A stretch of DNA of 23,988 nt from Nitrospinaceae bacterium UBA3496 (GTDB taxonomy: Bacteria; UBA8248): assembly GCA_002377645.1 (NCBI GenBank), contig DFQF01000077.1:9402-33389 (forward strand), in the 5' to 3' direction. Under the pieces are notes generated by a model. It was not told the origin of the DNA. It saw nothing but the letters and a program-made list of their open reading frames with translations, and made no database searches. Shown here piece after piece: positions 16,705 through 23,988 of this stretch. A program made the translations under genes and the position numbers. Within the stretch, counting starts at the first letter, position 1; each line of letters begins with the position of its first letter.

Positions 16705-17576
16705 TTTGAATCCTCTTCATAATTATCCGTCAAAGAATGTATCATATGTAATCCTTGCAAAGTGTGTTTAACATCATGAGTACGAATTATATTTGCACCA
16801 TTTATAGAAGCAAATGATTCTGCAACAACAGAACCTATTATACGATCACGCGGGAGTTCAACATCCGTAATTTTTCCAACAAATCCCTTTCGAGAAATTC
16901 CAATAGCAATAGGAACATTAAAATCTGCAAACCTAAAAAGTTTATTTATTAATTGCAAATTTTCACTCTTAGATTTATCGAATCCTATTCCAGGATCAAT
17001 AATAATAGACTCTAAACCTTTGTTCCTAAGCTGGAATAGCTTCGACTCAAAAAAAGAATATACACTTTGTTCAATATGAGAAAATTCTGGCTTTGGAAAA
17101 ATTTCCTTCACTCTCCCAGGACACATCACAATTAACCCTACACCTGTACCCAAAACGGAGTTTGTCATCTGTTCATCTGTAAAACCATCAATATCATTAA
17201 TTATATGGATTCCAGATTTCAAAACCTCCTTCACTACATCCGGTTTTCTTGTATCTATTGAAACTAGAGGGCCACTATCAAAATCAAGCCTTTCAAGTAT
17301 CGGAATAATCCTTCTGAGTTCCTCTATATCTGAGACGGGAACTGAATCTGGATGAGTACTCTCTCCGCCTATATCTATTATATCAGCACCTTCTTTTGTC
17401 ATTTCATCTATGCGTTCAATAGCGAGATTTGGTTCTAAATATTTTCCGCCATCAGAAAAACTATTTGGGGTAGCATTTAAAACTCCCATTACTTTGACAT
17501 TATCAAACTTTAGTTCTCTTCCTCTGCATAAAATAGCCAAACTTTCTTTATGCATTTTATTCTTAGAACAATTCAT
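16698..17576 (-). CDS. folP: Dihydropteroate synthase FolP
   Basis: FolP condenses dihydropterin pyrophosphate with p-aminobenzoate in folate synthesis; it is the sulfonamide target. The 292-aa TIM-barrel protein has VMGVLNATPNSFSDGG (29-44), DIGGEST (68-74), SIDTRKP with the conserved Asp (about 108), INDIDG, DPGIGFDKS (194-202), ISRKGFVG (227-234) and the anion-binding RTHD at 265-268. Two features are unusual: loop 2 reads ESTHPD instead of ESTRPG, and the usual MHMxGxPxTMQ block is replaced by VMCPGRVKEIF (about 150-160). The catalytic framework looks intact. ATG 17576 has AGGAA close upstream and lies 8 nt after the folC stop. Confidence 0.92.
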   Translation of the reverse strand: MNCSKNKMHKESLAILCRGRELKFDNVKVMGVLNATPNSFSDGGKYLEPNLAIERIDEMTKEGADIIDIGGESTHPDSVPVSDIEELRRIIPILERLDFDSGPLVSIDTRKPDVVKEVLKSGIHIINDIDGFTDEQMTNSVLGTGVGLIVMCPGRVKEIFPKPEFSHIEQSVYSFFESKLFQLRNKGLESIIIDPGIGFDKSKSENLQLINKLFRFADFNVPIAIGISRKGFVGKITDVELPRDRIIGSVVAESFASINGANIIRTHDVKHTLQGLHMIHSLTDNYEEDSNC

Positions 17577-17584
17577 CTAGTTTC

Positions 17585-18949
17585 CTATTTTTTTATAAAT
17601 GGATTCCCTGTTTGTAGAATAATATCATCACGAAACCAAAATTTCCTCAGTTCCCCCACTAAATAAGACGATCCAGTTACTACGATAAGATCATCTTTTC
17701 CAGATAATCTCAGAGCATCTTTTAAAGCCTGACAAGGGTCTATATAATTCTTGAAATCAGAAATTCTCTTTTCCAACAAAACATTATTTAACTTGTCTAA
17801 TGAGATATTTCTCCTAGAACCATAGGTAGGAGGAGAAGTAAAAAAGAAGACTCCTCCAATCTCAGAAAATTCTTCTATCATAGCCGAAAAATCTTTCCCC
17901 TCAAGAAAACCAATAATAAAAATAATCTTCTCTTCTGATCTTGTTCTCAAGAATTTCATCAAAGCTTTAATCTTATTTGGATTATGGGCAATATCTAAAA
18001 TAACACTAGGATTTTTAGAAACGATTTCTATCCTACCTGGCAAACGCGACTTAGCTAATCCCTTCACTATACTTAATTCATCTAATCCCAATAATTTACA
18101 TGCTCCTACCACAACTGCAGCATTATCCAGTTGATGTTCTCCATGCATGGAAATAGATAAATTTTTCATCATAGAACCATCTGAAAAATTTAAATTAAAA
18201 GAAGTAGAATTACTCTTTGATTTTACCGATTGAACAACAGGAGCGGAGTAAAATTTCGCAGACTTACTTTTTGCAATTTTAGAAATTTCTCCTCTAACAA
18301 CGTAATGATTCTTAGACACTAAAACTTGACCATTTTCTGCAATAATTCCTGCTTTATCCCTCGATATTTCGCTGACATTTTTCCCAAGAATTTCCGTATG
18401 ATCTAGGGCAATCTTTGTTATTACGCTCAATTTTTGACAAAAGGGAATACAAGTTACATCATATTTACCTCCAATTCCGGCCTCAAGAACCAAAATTTTA
18501 CAATTTGATTCTTTTGCCAGAAGAAGAAAAAGCGCAAAAGTAGATTCAAAAAAAGTCGGAGTGACACTCTTAGGATCTTCGACAATATTTTTGATGACGG
18601 AAACAAACCTGTCATAAATTTTAGCAACCAATTTTGGCTCAACAAAACTACCATTAAACCAAAAACGCTCAGATATCGACGAAACATGAGGTGAGAAAAA
18701 AGCCCCTACAGATTCTCTTGCAGAGAACAAACACTCGGATAACATCATCGTCACAGAACCTTTTCCGCTTGTTCCAACGACGTTAATAAATTCAAAATCC
18801 TCAATCGAAATCCCCAATCTTTCGAAAAGGAATAAAATTTGATTTGATTGATTAACTGTTCTTCTTTTTTCTTTGATGTTTGTTTTAGACGAAAGGGAAA
18901 GACTATTTAGAAATTTATCTAAAAAACATATAACTTCTTTACTATTCAC
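17585..18949 (-). CDS. folC: Folylpolyglutamate synthase / dihydrofolate synthase FolC
   Basis: FolC is a Mur-ligase-fold enzyme that adds glutamate to dihydropteroate and/or folates. From GTG 18949 (454 aa) the motifs are the P-loop VVGTSGKGSV (about 57-66; GTNGKGS is usual), FFSPHVSSISERFWFNG, LEAGIGGKYDVT (about 155-166; GLGGRLDATN is usual), IALDHTEILGKNVSEISRDKAGII with the Lys that is carbamylated in relatives, and ILDIAHNP. The protein is full length but divergent. GTG 18949 has AAAGG about 9 nt upstream and lies 31 nt after the purH stop. A TTG at 19021 would overlap purH by 41 nt and I consider it less likely. Whether it has both activities cannot be told from sequence. Confidence 0.9.
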   Translation of the reverse strand: MNSKEVICFLDKFLNSLSLSSKTNIKEKRRTVNQSNQILFLFERLGISIEDFEFINVVGTSGKGSVTMMLSECLFSARESVGAFFSPHVSSISERFWFNGSFVEPKLVAKIYDRFVSVIKNIVEDPKSVTPTFFESTFALFLLLAKESNCKILVLEAGIGGKYDVTCIPFCQKLSVITKIALDHTEILGKNVSEISRDKAGIIAENGQVLVSKNHYVVRGEISKIAKSKSAKFYSAPVVQSVKSKSNSTSFNLNFSDGSMMKNLSISMHGEHQLDNAAVVVGACKLLGLDELSIVKGLAKSRLPGRIEIVSKNPSVILDIAHNPNKIKALMKFLRTRSEEKIIFIIGFLEGKDFSAMIEEFSEIGGVFFFTSPPTYGSRRNISLDKLNNVLLEKRISDFKNYIDPCQALKDALRLSGKDDLIVVTGSSYLVGELRKFWFRDDIILQTGNPFIKK

Positions 18950-18980
18950 ACTGCCTTGCCTTTCAAAATACTGTAGAGAA

Positions 18981-20528
18981 TCAATGTCTAAAATGTCTTC
19001 TTCCAGTAAAAACCATTGCAATATCCTTTTCCTTTGCTGCCTCTATAATTTCTTCATCTTTGACCGAACCACCCGGCTGGATTATAGCTTTAACTCCAAA
19101 TTCTGCAGCCTGATCTATTGCGTCTCTAAAGGGGAAAAATGCATCAGAAGCAAGGGCACATCCATCAACAGGAAAGACCGAACGAGATACAGCAAGTTGA
19201 GTTGAATCTACTCGGCTCATTTGACCTGCACCTACACCAATAGTGCCAGTTTCATTTGCTAAAACTATCGCATTGCTTTTCACATGACGAACAATGCTCC
19301 ATGCAATCTTAAGTGCTTTCTCTTCAGATGGAGTCGGCAACCTAGGTGTCATTACAGACCAATCACTAAATTCTTCATCAGAAAAAGAATCTCTCTCTTG
19401 CACCAGAAGTCCTCCTGGAACAGCACGAACATCTACTCCCGTAATTGGGAAAGAAGCTAGTCCAGGACATTTCAAAATTCGCAGATTCTTCTTCTTCTGA
19501 AAAATCTGCAAAGCTTTTTCATCAAATTCAGGAGCAACAACAACCTCTACAAAAAGACTCCTCATCTCCTCTGCAGTTTCTTCAGACACGGTTTTATTAA
19601 AACCAATGACACTTCCAAAAGCTGAAATAGGGTCGCAAGCTAAAGCACGCTTGTATGAATCAACCTGTTTTCCTTCAATTCCAACACCACATGGGTTAGT
19701 ATGTTTTAGAATTGCGCATGCATTTCCTTTAAGATCAGAAACTAGTTCACACGCCGCAGAAATATCTAAATAATTATTAAAAGACAACTCTTTACCACCT
19801 AGAATAACTGTTTTAGAAAGAGAAAAATTTTCATCACTCTGAAAACTATAGAAAGAACCTTTCTGATGAGGATTCTCTCCGTATCGTAGAACTTTCTCTC
19901 TTTTTAAAGACATCTCAATTTTCGGAGCAAAATAATCGTCTTCATTTTTTGTTGATTTTGATAGGAATGAAGCAATGGCAGAATCATAAGAAGACACATG
20001 ATCAAATGCTTTAAAAGCAAGTCTCTTTAAAAAAATATCAGCAAAGTCTTCACCTGATTCAATATACCCAACCAATTCATCGTAGTCTTCAGGTTCTACT
20101 ACAACAGCCACCCTGCCATGATTTTTAGCCGCAGCACGAACCATAGTTGGTCCGCCAATATCAATTTTCTCTAAAGCATCTTGCAAAGACACTTCTGGAT
20201 TAGAAATAGTTTCTCTAAATGGATATAAATTCACAATTACTAAATCAATACAAGGAATCTTATTAGATTCCAATTCACTTTTCTGATCAACTCTTCCTAA
20301 AATCCCTCCTAAAATCTTTGGATGTAATGTTTTAACTCTACCATCAAGAATTTCAGGCTGACCCGTATAATCGCTAGCTTGTACTACTTCAACGCCAGAG
20401 GATTTTAGAATATTGGCAGTTCCACCTGTAGAGATAATTTCCCAGTCAGCTTTCTGTAAAACTTTCCCAATTTTCTCAATGCCCTTCTTGTCACTAACGC
20501 TTAAGATTGCTCTCTTTTTATCGGACAT
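18981..20528 (-). CDS. purH: Bifunctional AICAR transformylase / IMP cyclohydrolase PurH
   Basis: PurH catalyses the last two steps of de novo IMP synthesis: formyl transfer from 10-formyl-THF to AICAR, then ring closure. The 515-aa protein has the N-terminal MGS-like cyclohydrolase domain (STGGTA at 33-38, LDGRVKTLHPKILGG at 61-75, IDIGGPTMVRAAAKNH at 122-137). The transformylase domain has RYGENPHQ near 215-222, LKHTNPCG with the catalytic Lys275-His276 pair, PGGSVKDEEII, and the canonical C-terminus FTGRRHFRH. The start is ATG 20528, one base after the ilvA stop, with AGGGAG about 10 nt upstream. Its need for a formyl-folate cofactor gives a metabolic link to folC and folP downstream. Confidence 0.97.
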   Translation of the reverse strand: MSDKKRAILSVSDKKGIEKIGKVLQKADWEIISTGGTANILKSSGVEVVQASDYTGQPEILDGRVKTLHPKILGGILGRVDQKSELESNKIPCIDLVIVNLYPFRETISNPEVSLQDALEKIDIGGPTMVRAAAKNHGRVAVVVEPEDYDELVGYIESGEDFADIFLKRLAFKAFDHVSSYDSAIASFLSKSTKNEDDYFAPKIEMSLKREKVLRYGENPHQKGSFYSFQSDENFSLSKTVILGGKELSFNNYLDISAACELVSDLKGNACAILKHTNPCGVGIEGKQVDSYKRALACDPISAFGSVIGFNKTVSEETAEEMRSLFVEVVVAPEFDEKALQIFQKKKNLRILKCPGLASFPITGVDVRAVPGGLLVQERDSFSDEEFSDWSVMTPRLPTPSEEKALKIAWSIVRHVKSNAIVLANETGTIGVGAGQMSRVDSTQLAVSRSVFPVDGCALASDAFFPFRDAIDQAAEFGVKAIIQPGGSVKDEEIIEAAKEKDIAMVFTGRRHFRH

Positions 20529-20529
20529 C

Positions 20530-21771
20530 TTAATTGTTCTCCCTGATCACTTCATAATTTTCAGAAATCAGTCTCTTTACCAGAAACTCCAAATGATCAT
20601 TTCCTCTAACCTCTAAATAAAGACGTGATAGAGTATGATTTATGGGCACTTGAGTTGAAAATCTATCATGCTCTATATGTATAATATTAACTCTCTCCTC
20701 AGAAACAATTTGAGAAAGTCTTGTTAGTGCACCAGGAACATCATGAAGAGGAACTTGCAACTTAGCGTATCTATTATTCAGTGCAAGACCCTTACCTATA
20801 ATCCTAGAAAGAAGATTAACATCTAAATTTCCACCACAAATTAACGCAACTGTTTTTCCAGTTGGTTTAACTTTCTCATCAAACAAAGAAGCCAAAGGAG
20901 CGGCGCCAGCAGCTTCTGCTAACATTCTTTCTTCTTCAAGCAAACGTAAAATAGCAGATGCCATCGAGTCATCTGAAACAGAAATAATCTGATCTGAATT
21001 CTCTTGAATAATTGGGAAACAATTCTCTCCTACTTTTTTTACTGCAATACCATCAGCTATAGTAGAAATAGATGAAACTTCAACCGAATGACCTTTTTTC
21101 ATAGATTCTTTTAAAGAGGGGACGCCATCAGCCACGACACCTATGACTTGTGTATCTGGCTTCAATGTTTTTACTACCGAAATCACTCCAGAAATTAATC
21201 CTCCACCCCCAACAGAAACAATTATAGTATCAACATCAGGGACTTGTTCTAAAATTTCTAAGGCAACAGTTCCCTGTCCAGCTACAACATCGGAATCATC
21301 AAAAGGATGAATCATAACTAGTCCTCTTGATGATTCATATTCGCTCGCTCTTGCATATGCGTCATCAAAAGTTGACCCATATAGTTCTACTTCAGCACCA
21401 AGTGCCTTCACTGCGTCTAATTTAGTATTTGGTGTGTATTCAGGCATTACGACAAGGGAATATATGCCAAGTTGCCTAGCTGCGAAGGCAACACCCTGAG
21501 CGTGGTTTCCTGCAGATGCAGTAACTACACCAGATTTCCTTTGATTCTGATCTAACTTACTAATGGCATACATAGATCCTCTAGTTTTGAAAGATCCAGT
21601 TCTTTGTAGATTCTCTAATTTAAGGTAAAGATCAAAACCAAGCTGTTCTGAAAAGTCTTCACTCAATCTGCACGGAGTCTTTCTTAAATGTGGTCTTATA
21701 ACATCAAGAGCAAGGGAAGACTCACTACAAATAGAAGACAAACTAAAAGTATCAGTTTTTTTAGAAACCAT
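20530..21771 (-). CDS. ilvA: Threonine ammonia-lyase (PLP) with one C-terminal ACT domain
   Basis: This enzyme deaminates threonine to 2-oxobutanoate, the entry to isoleucine synthesis. The 413-aa protein is a fold-type II PLP enzyme with the PLP Lys in GSFKTRG (Lys62), TASAGNHAQGVA (84-95), the phosphate-binding GGGGLISG (188-195) and AAGAAPLASL. A single ACT-like regulatory domain follows (about 335-410, starting KLQVPLHDVPGALTRL). Length and domain layout match the shorter one-ACT class, not the E. coli IlvA with two ACT-like units of about 510 aa; a TdcB-like catabolic enzyme is less likely because TdcB lacks the ACT domain. ATG 21771 has GAGG 5 nt upstream. It begins only 24 nt after rnpB and runs into purH. 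Confidence 0.93.
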   Translation of the reverse strand: MVSKKTDTFSLSSICSESSLALDVIRPHLRKTPCRLSEDFSEQLGFDLYLKLENLQRTGSFKTRGSMYAISKLDQNQRKSGVVTASAGNHAQGVAFAARQLGIYSLVVMPEYTPNTKLDAVKALGAEVELYGSTFDDAYARASEYESSRGLVMIHPFDDSDVVAGQGTVALEILEQVPDVDTIIVSVGGGGLISGVISVVKTLKPDTQVIGVVADGVPSLKESMKKGHSVEVSSISTIADGIAVKKVGENCFPIIQENSDQIISVSDDSMASAILRLLEEERMLAEAAGAAPLASLFDEKVKPTGKTVALICGGNLDVNLLSRIIGKGLALNNRYAKLQVPLHDVPGALTRLSQIVSEERVNIIHIEHDRFSTQVPINHTLSRLYLEVRGNDHLEFLVKRLISENYEVIRENN

Positions 21772-21795
21772 TTAGACCTCAATTTTACATAAAAA

Positions 21796-22150
<355 letters not shown>

Positions 22151-22160
22151 TAACAAAAAT

Positions 22161-22574
22161 CTAAAACATATTACGGTCAATCACTTCATTTACCAATTTA
22201 TCTGCTTTTTTATTCTCAATTCGATTTACATGAACCACTTGAACATGTTCTAACTTTTCTGCAATAGCCTTTGCTTCGTCATAAAGACACTTAATAGATA
22301 AATTTTTAACCTTATACAAGCCCGACCATTGACGAGCCATTAATTGTGAATCAGTTATAATTTTTACTCTTTTCGCACCTAAATCTACTGAACGATTTAG
22401 AGCTAGCAACAATGCACTATATTCAGCAACATTATTTGTGGCTTGTCCTAAAAAACTTGAGATTTTATCTATCAAAACATCATTATTATCATATATCAGT
22501 GCAGCAGCACCTGAAGGACCAGGATTACCTCTTGATGCACCATCAGTAAAAATACATAACTCTTCTTGAATCAA
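22161..22574 (-). CDS. rnhA: RNase HI-family protein
   Basis: This 137-aa protein has the RNase H fold with all four acidic active-site positions: FTDGASRGNPG (Asp11), NNVAEYSALLLAL (Glu51), IITDSQL (Asp75) and NKKADKLVNEV (Asp125). It belongs to the compact RVT_3-like RNase HI group without the longer E. coli basic handle region, and should cut RNA in RNA-DNA hybrids. The start is TTG 22574, 5 nt after the preceding stop; no ATG or GTG lies in frame before the first catalytic motif. Its SD is weak, so coupling to the upstream gene is likely. Its 3' end is 10 bp from rnpB and probably contains the rnpB promoter. Confidence 0.88.
   Translation of the reverse strand: MIQEELCIFTDGASRGNPGPSGAAALIYDNNDVLIDKISSFLGQATNNVAEYSALLLALNRSVDLGAKRVKIITDSQLMARQWSGLYKVKNLSIKCLYDEAKAIAEKLEHVQVVHVNRIENKKADKLVNEVIDRNMF
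22168..22196 (-). promoter_or_regulatory. Tentative rnpB promoter inside the rnhA 3' end
   Basis: The rnpB 5' end lies about 10 bp from the rnhA stop, so any dedicated promoter must overlap rnhA. On the minus strand TTGGTA (22196-22191) and TAATAT (22173-22168) are separated by 17 nt, giving a start near 22160. Both boxes match consensus only in part. A TTGACC lies between them but has no good -10 at proper distance. Confidence 0.3.
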
Positions 22575-22579
22575 ATCTA

Positions 22580-23338
22580 TTATCTTTGAACCTCATCTTG
22601 TGCACTTATGGAAGTTTCTTCTATTTCTGTTTCCTTGTAATATAGAATTCTTCCACAATGGCTACATGTAAAAATAGAATCTTCAGAATCCCTAATTTCA
22701 AAAAACCTTTGGAGTGTCTCAGACATTTTACACCCTTGACAATTCCTCTCAACAATAGGCGAAACAGCGAGACTCCTTTTTCCTTCTAAAAGTGTTTCGT
22801 ATAAATTCAACCAATTTTTAGAAATAGTTGAAGATAGATTATTTTTCTCCTCAATAAGATTGTTCAACTCCTCTTCATAGCTTTTTTTCTTGGAATTAAG
22901 TTCTTCTATTTTAACGCTCACCTTCTGACCTTCAACTTTCAATTCACTTTCTACGTCTCTTATCTTTTCCTGCAAATCTGGTAAAATCTCTAACTTTTCA
23001 AGTAAAGACTCTTCTATTAAATCAATTTTTTTCTTGTCATTCTCTATCTCATTACTCAAAGCATTATACTCATTATTAGTTTTAACCATCGCTTGTTTCG
23101 AACGGGCTTCTTTCAATTTTTCGTTCAACATTTGAATTTGTCCTTCGAAATCTTTCTGAGCTTTTTCTGCAATTGAAACCTCTTCTTGAACTTCTTTCAT
23201 CTTATTATCAAACACGACCAAAGTTTCATTCTGTTCATCAACTTGTTCAGGAATTTGATTGATCAATTCATTCAATTTATAAATTTTAGAATCTATAGAT
23301 TGTAAGTTAACAAGAGCTGACAACTCTAAATTTTTCAA
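22580..23338 (-). CDS. COG1579-type coiled-coil protein with C4 zinc ribbon
   Basis: This 252-aa protein (from TTG 23338) is a long alpha-helical coiled coil (about 10-175) with the family block MVKTNNEYNALSNEI (about 84-98). A C-terminal four-Cys zinc ribbon has CQGC (about 200-203) and CSHC (about 225-228). The family is widespread in bacteria; a nucleic-acid-binding or ribosome-related role has been suggested but I know no settled function. The TTG at 23338 is chosen because GGAGG lies 7 nt upstream. A TTG at 23359 would add seven residues (MRFGGFA) that are really the SD region. It follows the tRNA by 31 nt and may be co-transcribed with it. Confidence 0.9.
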   Translation of the reverse strand: MKNLELSALVNLQSIDSKIYKLNELINQIPEQVDEQNETLVVFDNKMKEVQEEVSIAEKAQKDFEGQIQMLNEKLKEARSKQAMVKTNNEYNALSNEIENDKKKIDLIEESLLEKLEILPDLQEKIRDVESELKVEGQKVSVKIEELNSKKKSYEEELNNLIEEKNNLSSTISKNWLNLYETLLEGKRSLAVSPIVERNCQGCKMSETLQRFFEIRDSEDSIFTCSHCGRILYYKETEIEETSISAQDEVQR

Positions 23339-23369
23339 CGCAAAACCTCCAAATCTCAAAAATTTATTA

Positions 23370-23444
23370 TGGTGGGCCCACTTGGATTCGAACCAAGAAC
23401 CAACCGGTTATGAGCCGGACGCTCCACCATTGAGCTATGGGCCC
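23370..23444 (-). tRNA. tRNA with CAT anticodon, probably tRNA-Ile2 (lysidine type) or elongator tRNA-Met
   Basis: The minus strand folds into a complete cloverleaf. The acceptor stem GGGCCCA (23444-23438) pairs with TGGGCCC (23380-23374), the discriminator is A, and 3' CCA is encoded (23372-23370). The D arm is GCTC/GAGC. The anticodon loop CTCATAA has anticodon CAT and is closed by CCGG/CCGG with a T-T mismatch at the top (positions 27 and 43). The T arm is CTTGG, TTCGAAT, CCAAG. It is not initiator fMet: position 1 pairs normally and the three G-C pairs at the base of the anticodon stem are absent. The GGGCCC acceptor and the rpoD neighbourhood favour tRNA-Ile2, which TilS would modify at C34. 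Confidence 0.93.
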
Positions 23445-23505
23445 AATATTTGCATACTTCGATGCAAGGACAAGATTGATTTAAATTCTTTTAAAAAGAA
23501 ACTTT

Positions 23506-23988
23506 CTAATTTTCATCAGTAAAACTTTTTAGTCTTTTACTCCTATTAGGGTGACGCAGTTTTCTAAGAGCTTTAGCCTCTATTTGTCTAATTCTCTCGC
23601 GAGTAACACTAAAATCATGACCAACCTCTTCTAAGGTATGCTCATTTTCTTTTCCAATACCAAATCTTTTACGAAGAACCTTCTCTTCTCTTGGAGTCAG
23701 CGTTTGCAACACCTCTTGAGTCTGCTCACTCAAACTTACCTTTACAACTGATTCTTGAGGTGAAACCGCTTTTCTATCTTCTATAAAATCGCCTAAACTG
23801 CTATCTTCTTCTTCACCAATTGGAGTCTCTAGACTGATAGGTTCCTTTGCAATTTTGAGAACCTTTCTTACCTTATCAAGAGGTAAATCCATTTCTTTTG
23901 AGATTTCTTCAGGAAATGGCTCACGACCTAATTTCTGCACAAGCAAACGGGATGTACGTATCAATTTATTTATTGTTTCAATCATATG
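23506..23988 (-). CDS. rpoD: Primary sigma factor RpoD (sigma70), C-terminal fragment cut by the window edge
   Basis: The frame is open to the right edge, so the 5' part of the gene is outside. The visible 160 residues cover region 3 ([18 protein letters not shown], then [11 protein letters not shown]), the linker with [18 protein letters not shown], and region 4: [16 protein letters not shown] and the -35-binding helix-turn-helix [30 protein letters not shown]. The end (SKRLKSF plus a few residues) is the normal sigma70 C-terminus. The internal Met near the edge is part of the conserved HMIETINKL block and is not a start. A 61-bp gap separates the stop from the tRNA. Confidence 0.96.
   Translation of the reverse strand, partial: HMIETINKLIRTSRLLVQKLGREPFPEEISKEMDLPLDKVRKVLKIAKEPISLETPIGEEEDSSLGDFIEDRKAVSPQESVVKVSLSEQTQEVLQTLTPREEKVLRKRFGIGKENEHTLEEVGHDFSVTRERIRQIEAKALRKLRHPNRSKRLKSFTDEN

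Noticed and set aside
23450..23467. Perfect six-base hairpin TTGCAT/ATGCAA between rpoD and the tRNA
   Set aside because: It is short and is followed by ATATTGGG rather than a T-run. It may be a tRNA leader stem but is not strong enough to list as a feature.

Overview
This window is a 24 kb block of core, mostly essential genes. Every gene I can support is on the minus strand, so genes are read from the right end of the window to the left. Base composition is AT-rich (roughly one third G+C by eye), with many TTG and GTG starts and good Shine-Dalgarno (SD) sites of the GGAGG or GGGG type. The peptidoglycan genes are of the Gram-negative kind: MurE carries the DNPR motif for meso-diaminopimelate, and FtsI has no PASTA repeats. 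The run rpoD, tRNA, COG1579 zinc-ribbon protein, rnpB and then the dcw cluster resembles what I recall from deltaproteobacterial genomes. My best guess is an AT-rich delta-like or SAR324-like proteobacterium, but the sequence alone does not settle this.

Layout in transcription order: (1) 23988-21796, information processing: the 3' part of rpoD, a CAT-anticodon tRNA (probably Ile2), a coiled-coil/zinc-ribbon COG1579 protein, an RNase HI-like gene and the RNase P RNA gene rnpB. (2) 21771-13941, metabolism: ilvA (threonine deaminase), purH (last two steps of IMP synthesis), folC and folP (folate), a TauE/SafE-type permease, panE-like and panB (pantothenate). Gaps are short or overlapping, as in an operon. 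(3) 13940-13734, a 207-bp gap, the longest stretch without a gene. It holds a good sigma70 promoter and a three-box MraZ operator. (4) 13733-1, the division and cell wall (dcw) cluster in canonical order: mraZ, rsmH, ftsL, ftsI, murE, murF, mraY, murD, ftsW, murG, murC, murB and the start of a gene in the ftsQ position. No ddl lies between murB and that gene.

The parts fit together as follows. MurB and MurC-F make UDP-MurNAc-pentapeptide. MraY and MurG convert it to lipid II. FtsW and FtsI polymerise and cross-link it at the septum with FtsL and FtsQ. MraZ probably represses the whole cluster through boxes just downstream of its own promoter. PurH uses a folate cofactor whose synthesis needs FolP and FolC; PanB also uses a folate cofactor (methylene-THF), so the metabolic block has a one-carbon theme.

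I found no mobile element, CRISPR array, defence island or convincing new multi-gene system. The points most worth a second look are the MraZ operator fused to the ribosome binding site, a panE-like gene without a usable canonical start, the permease inside the folate/pantothenate operon, the altered substrate-loop residues of FolP, and the packing of rnpB between rnhA and ilvA.
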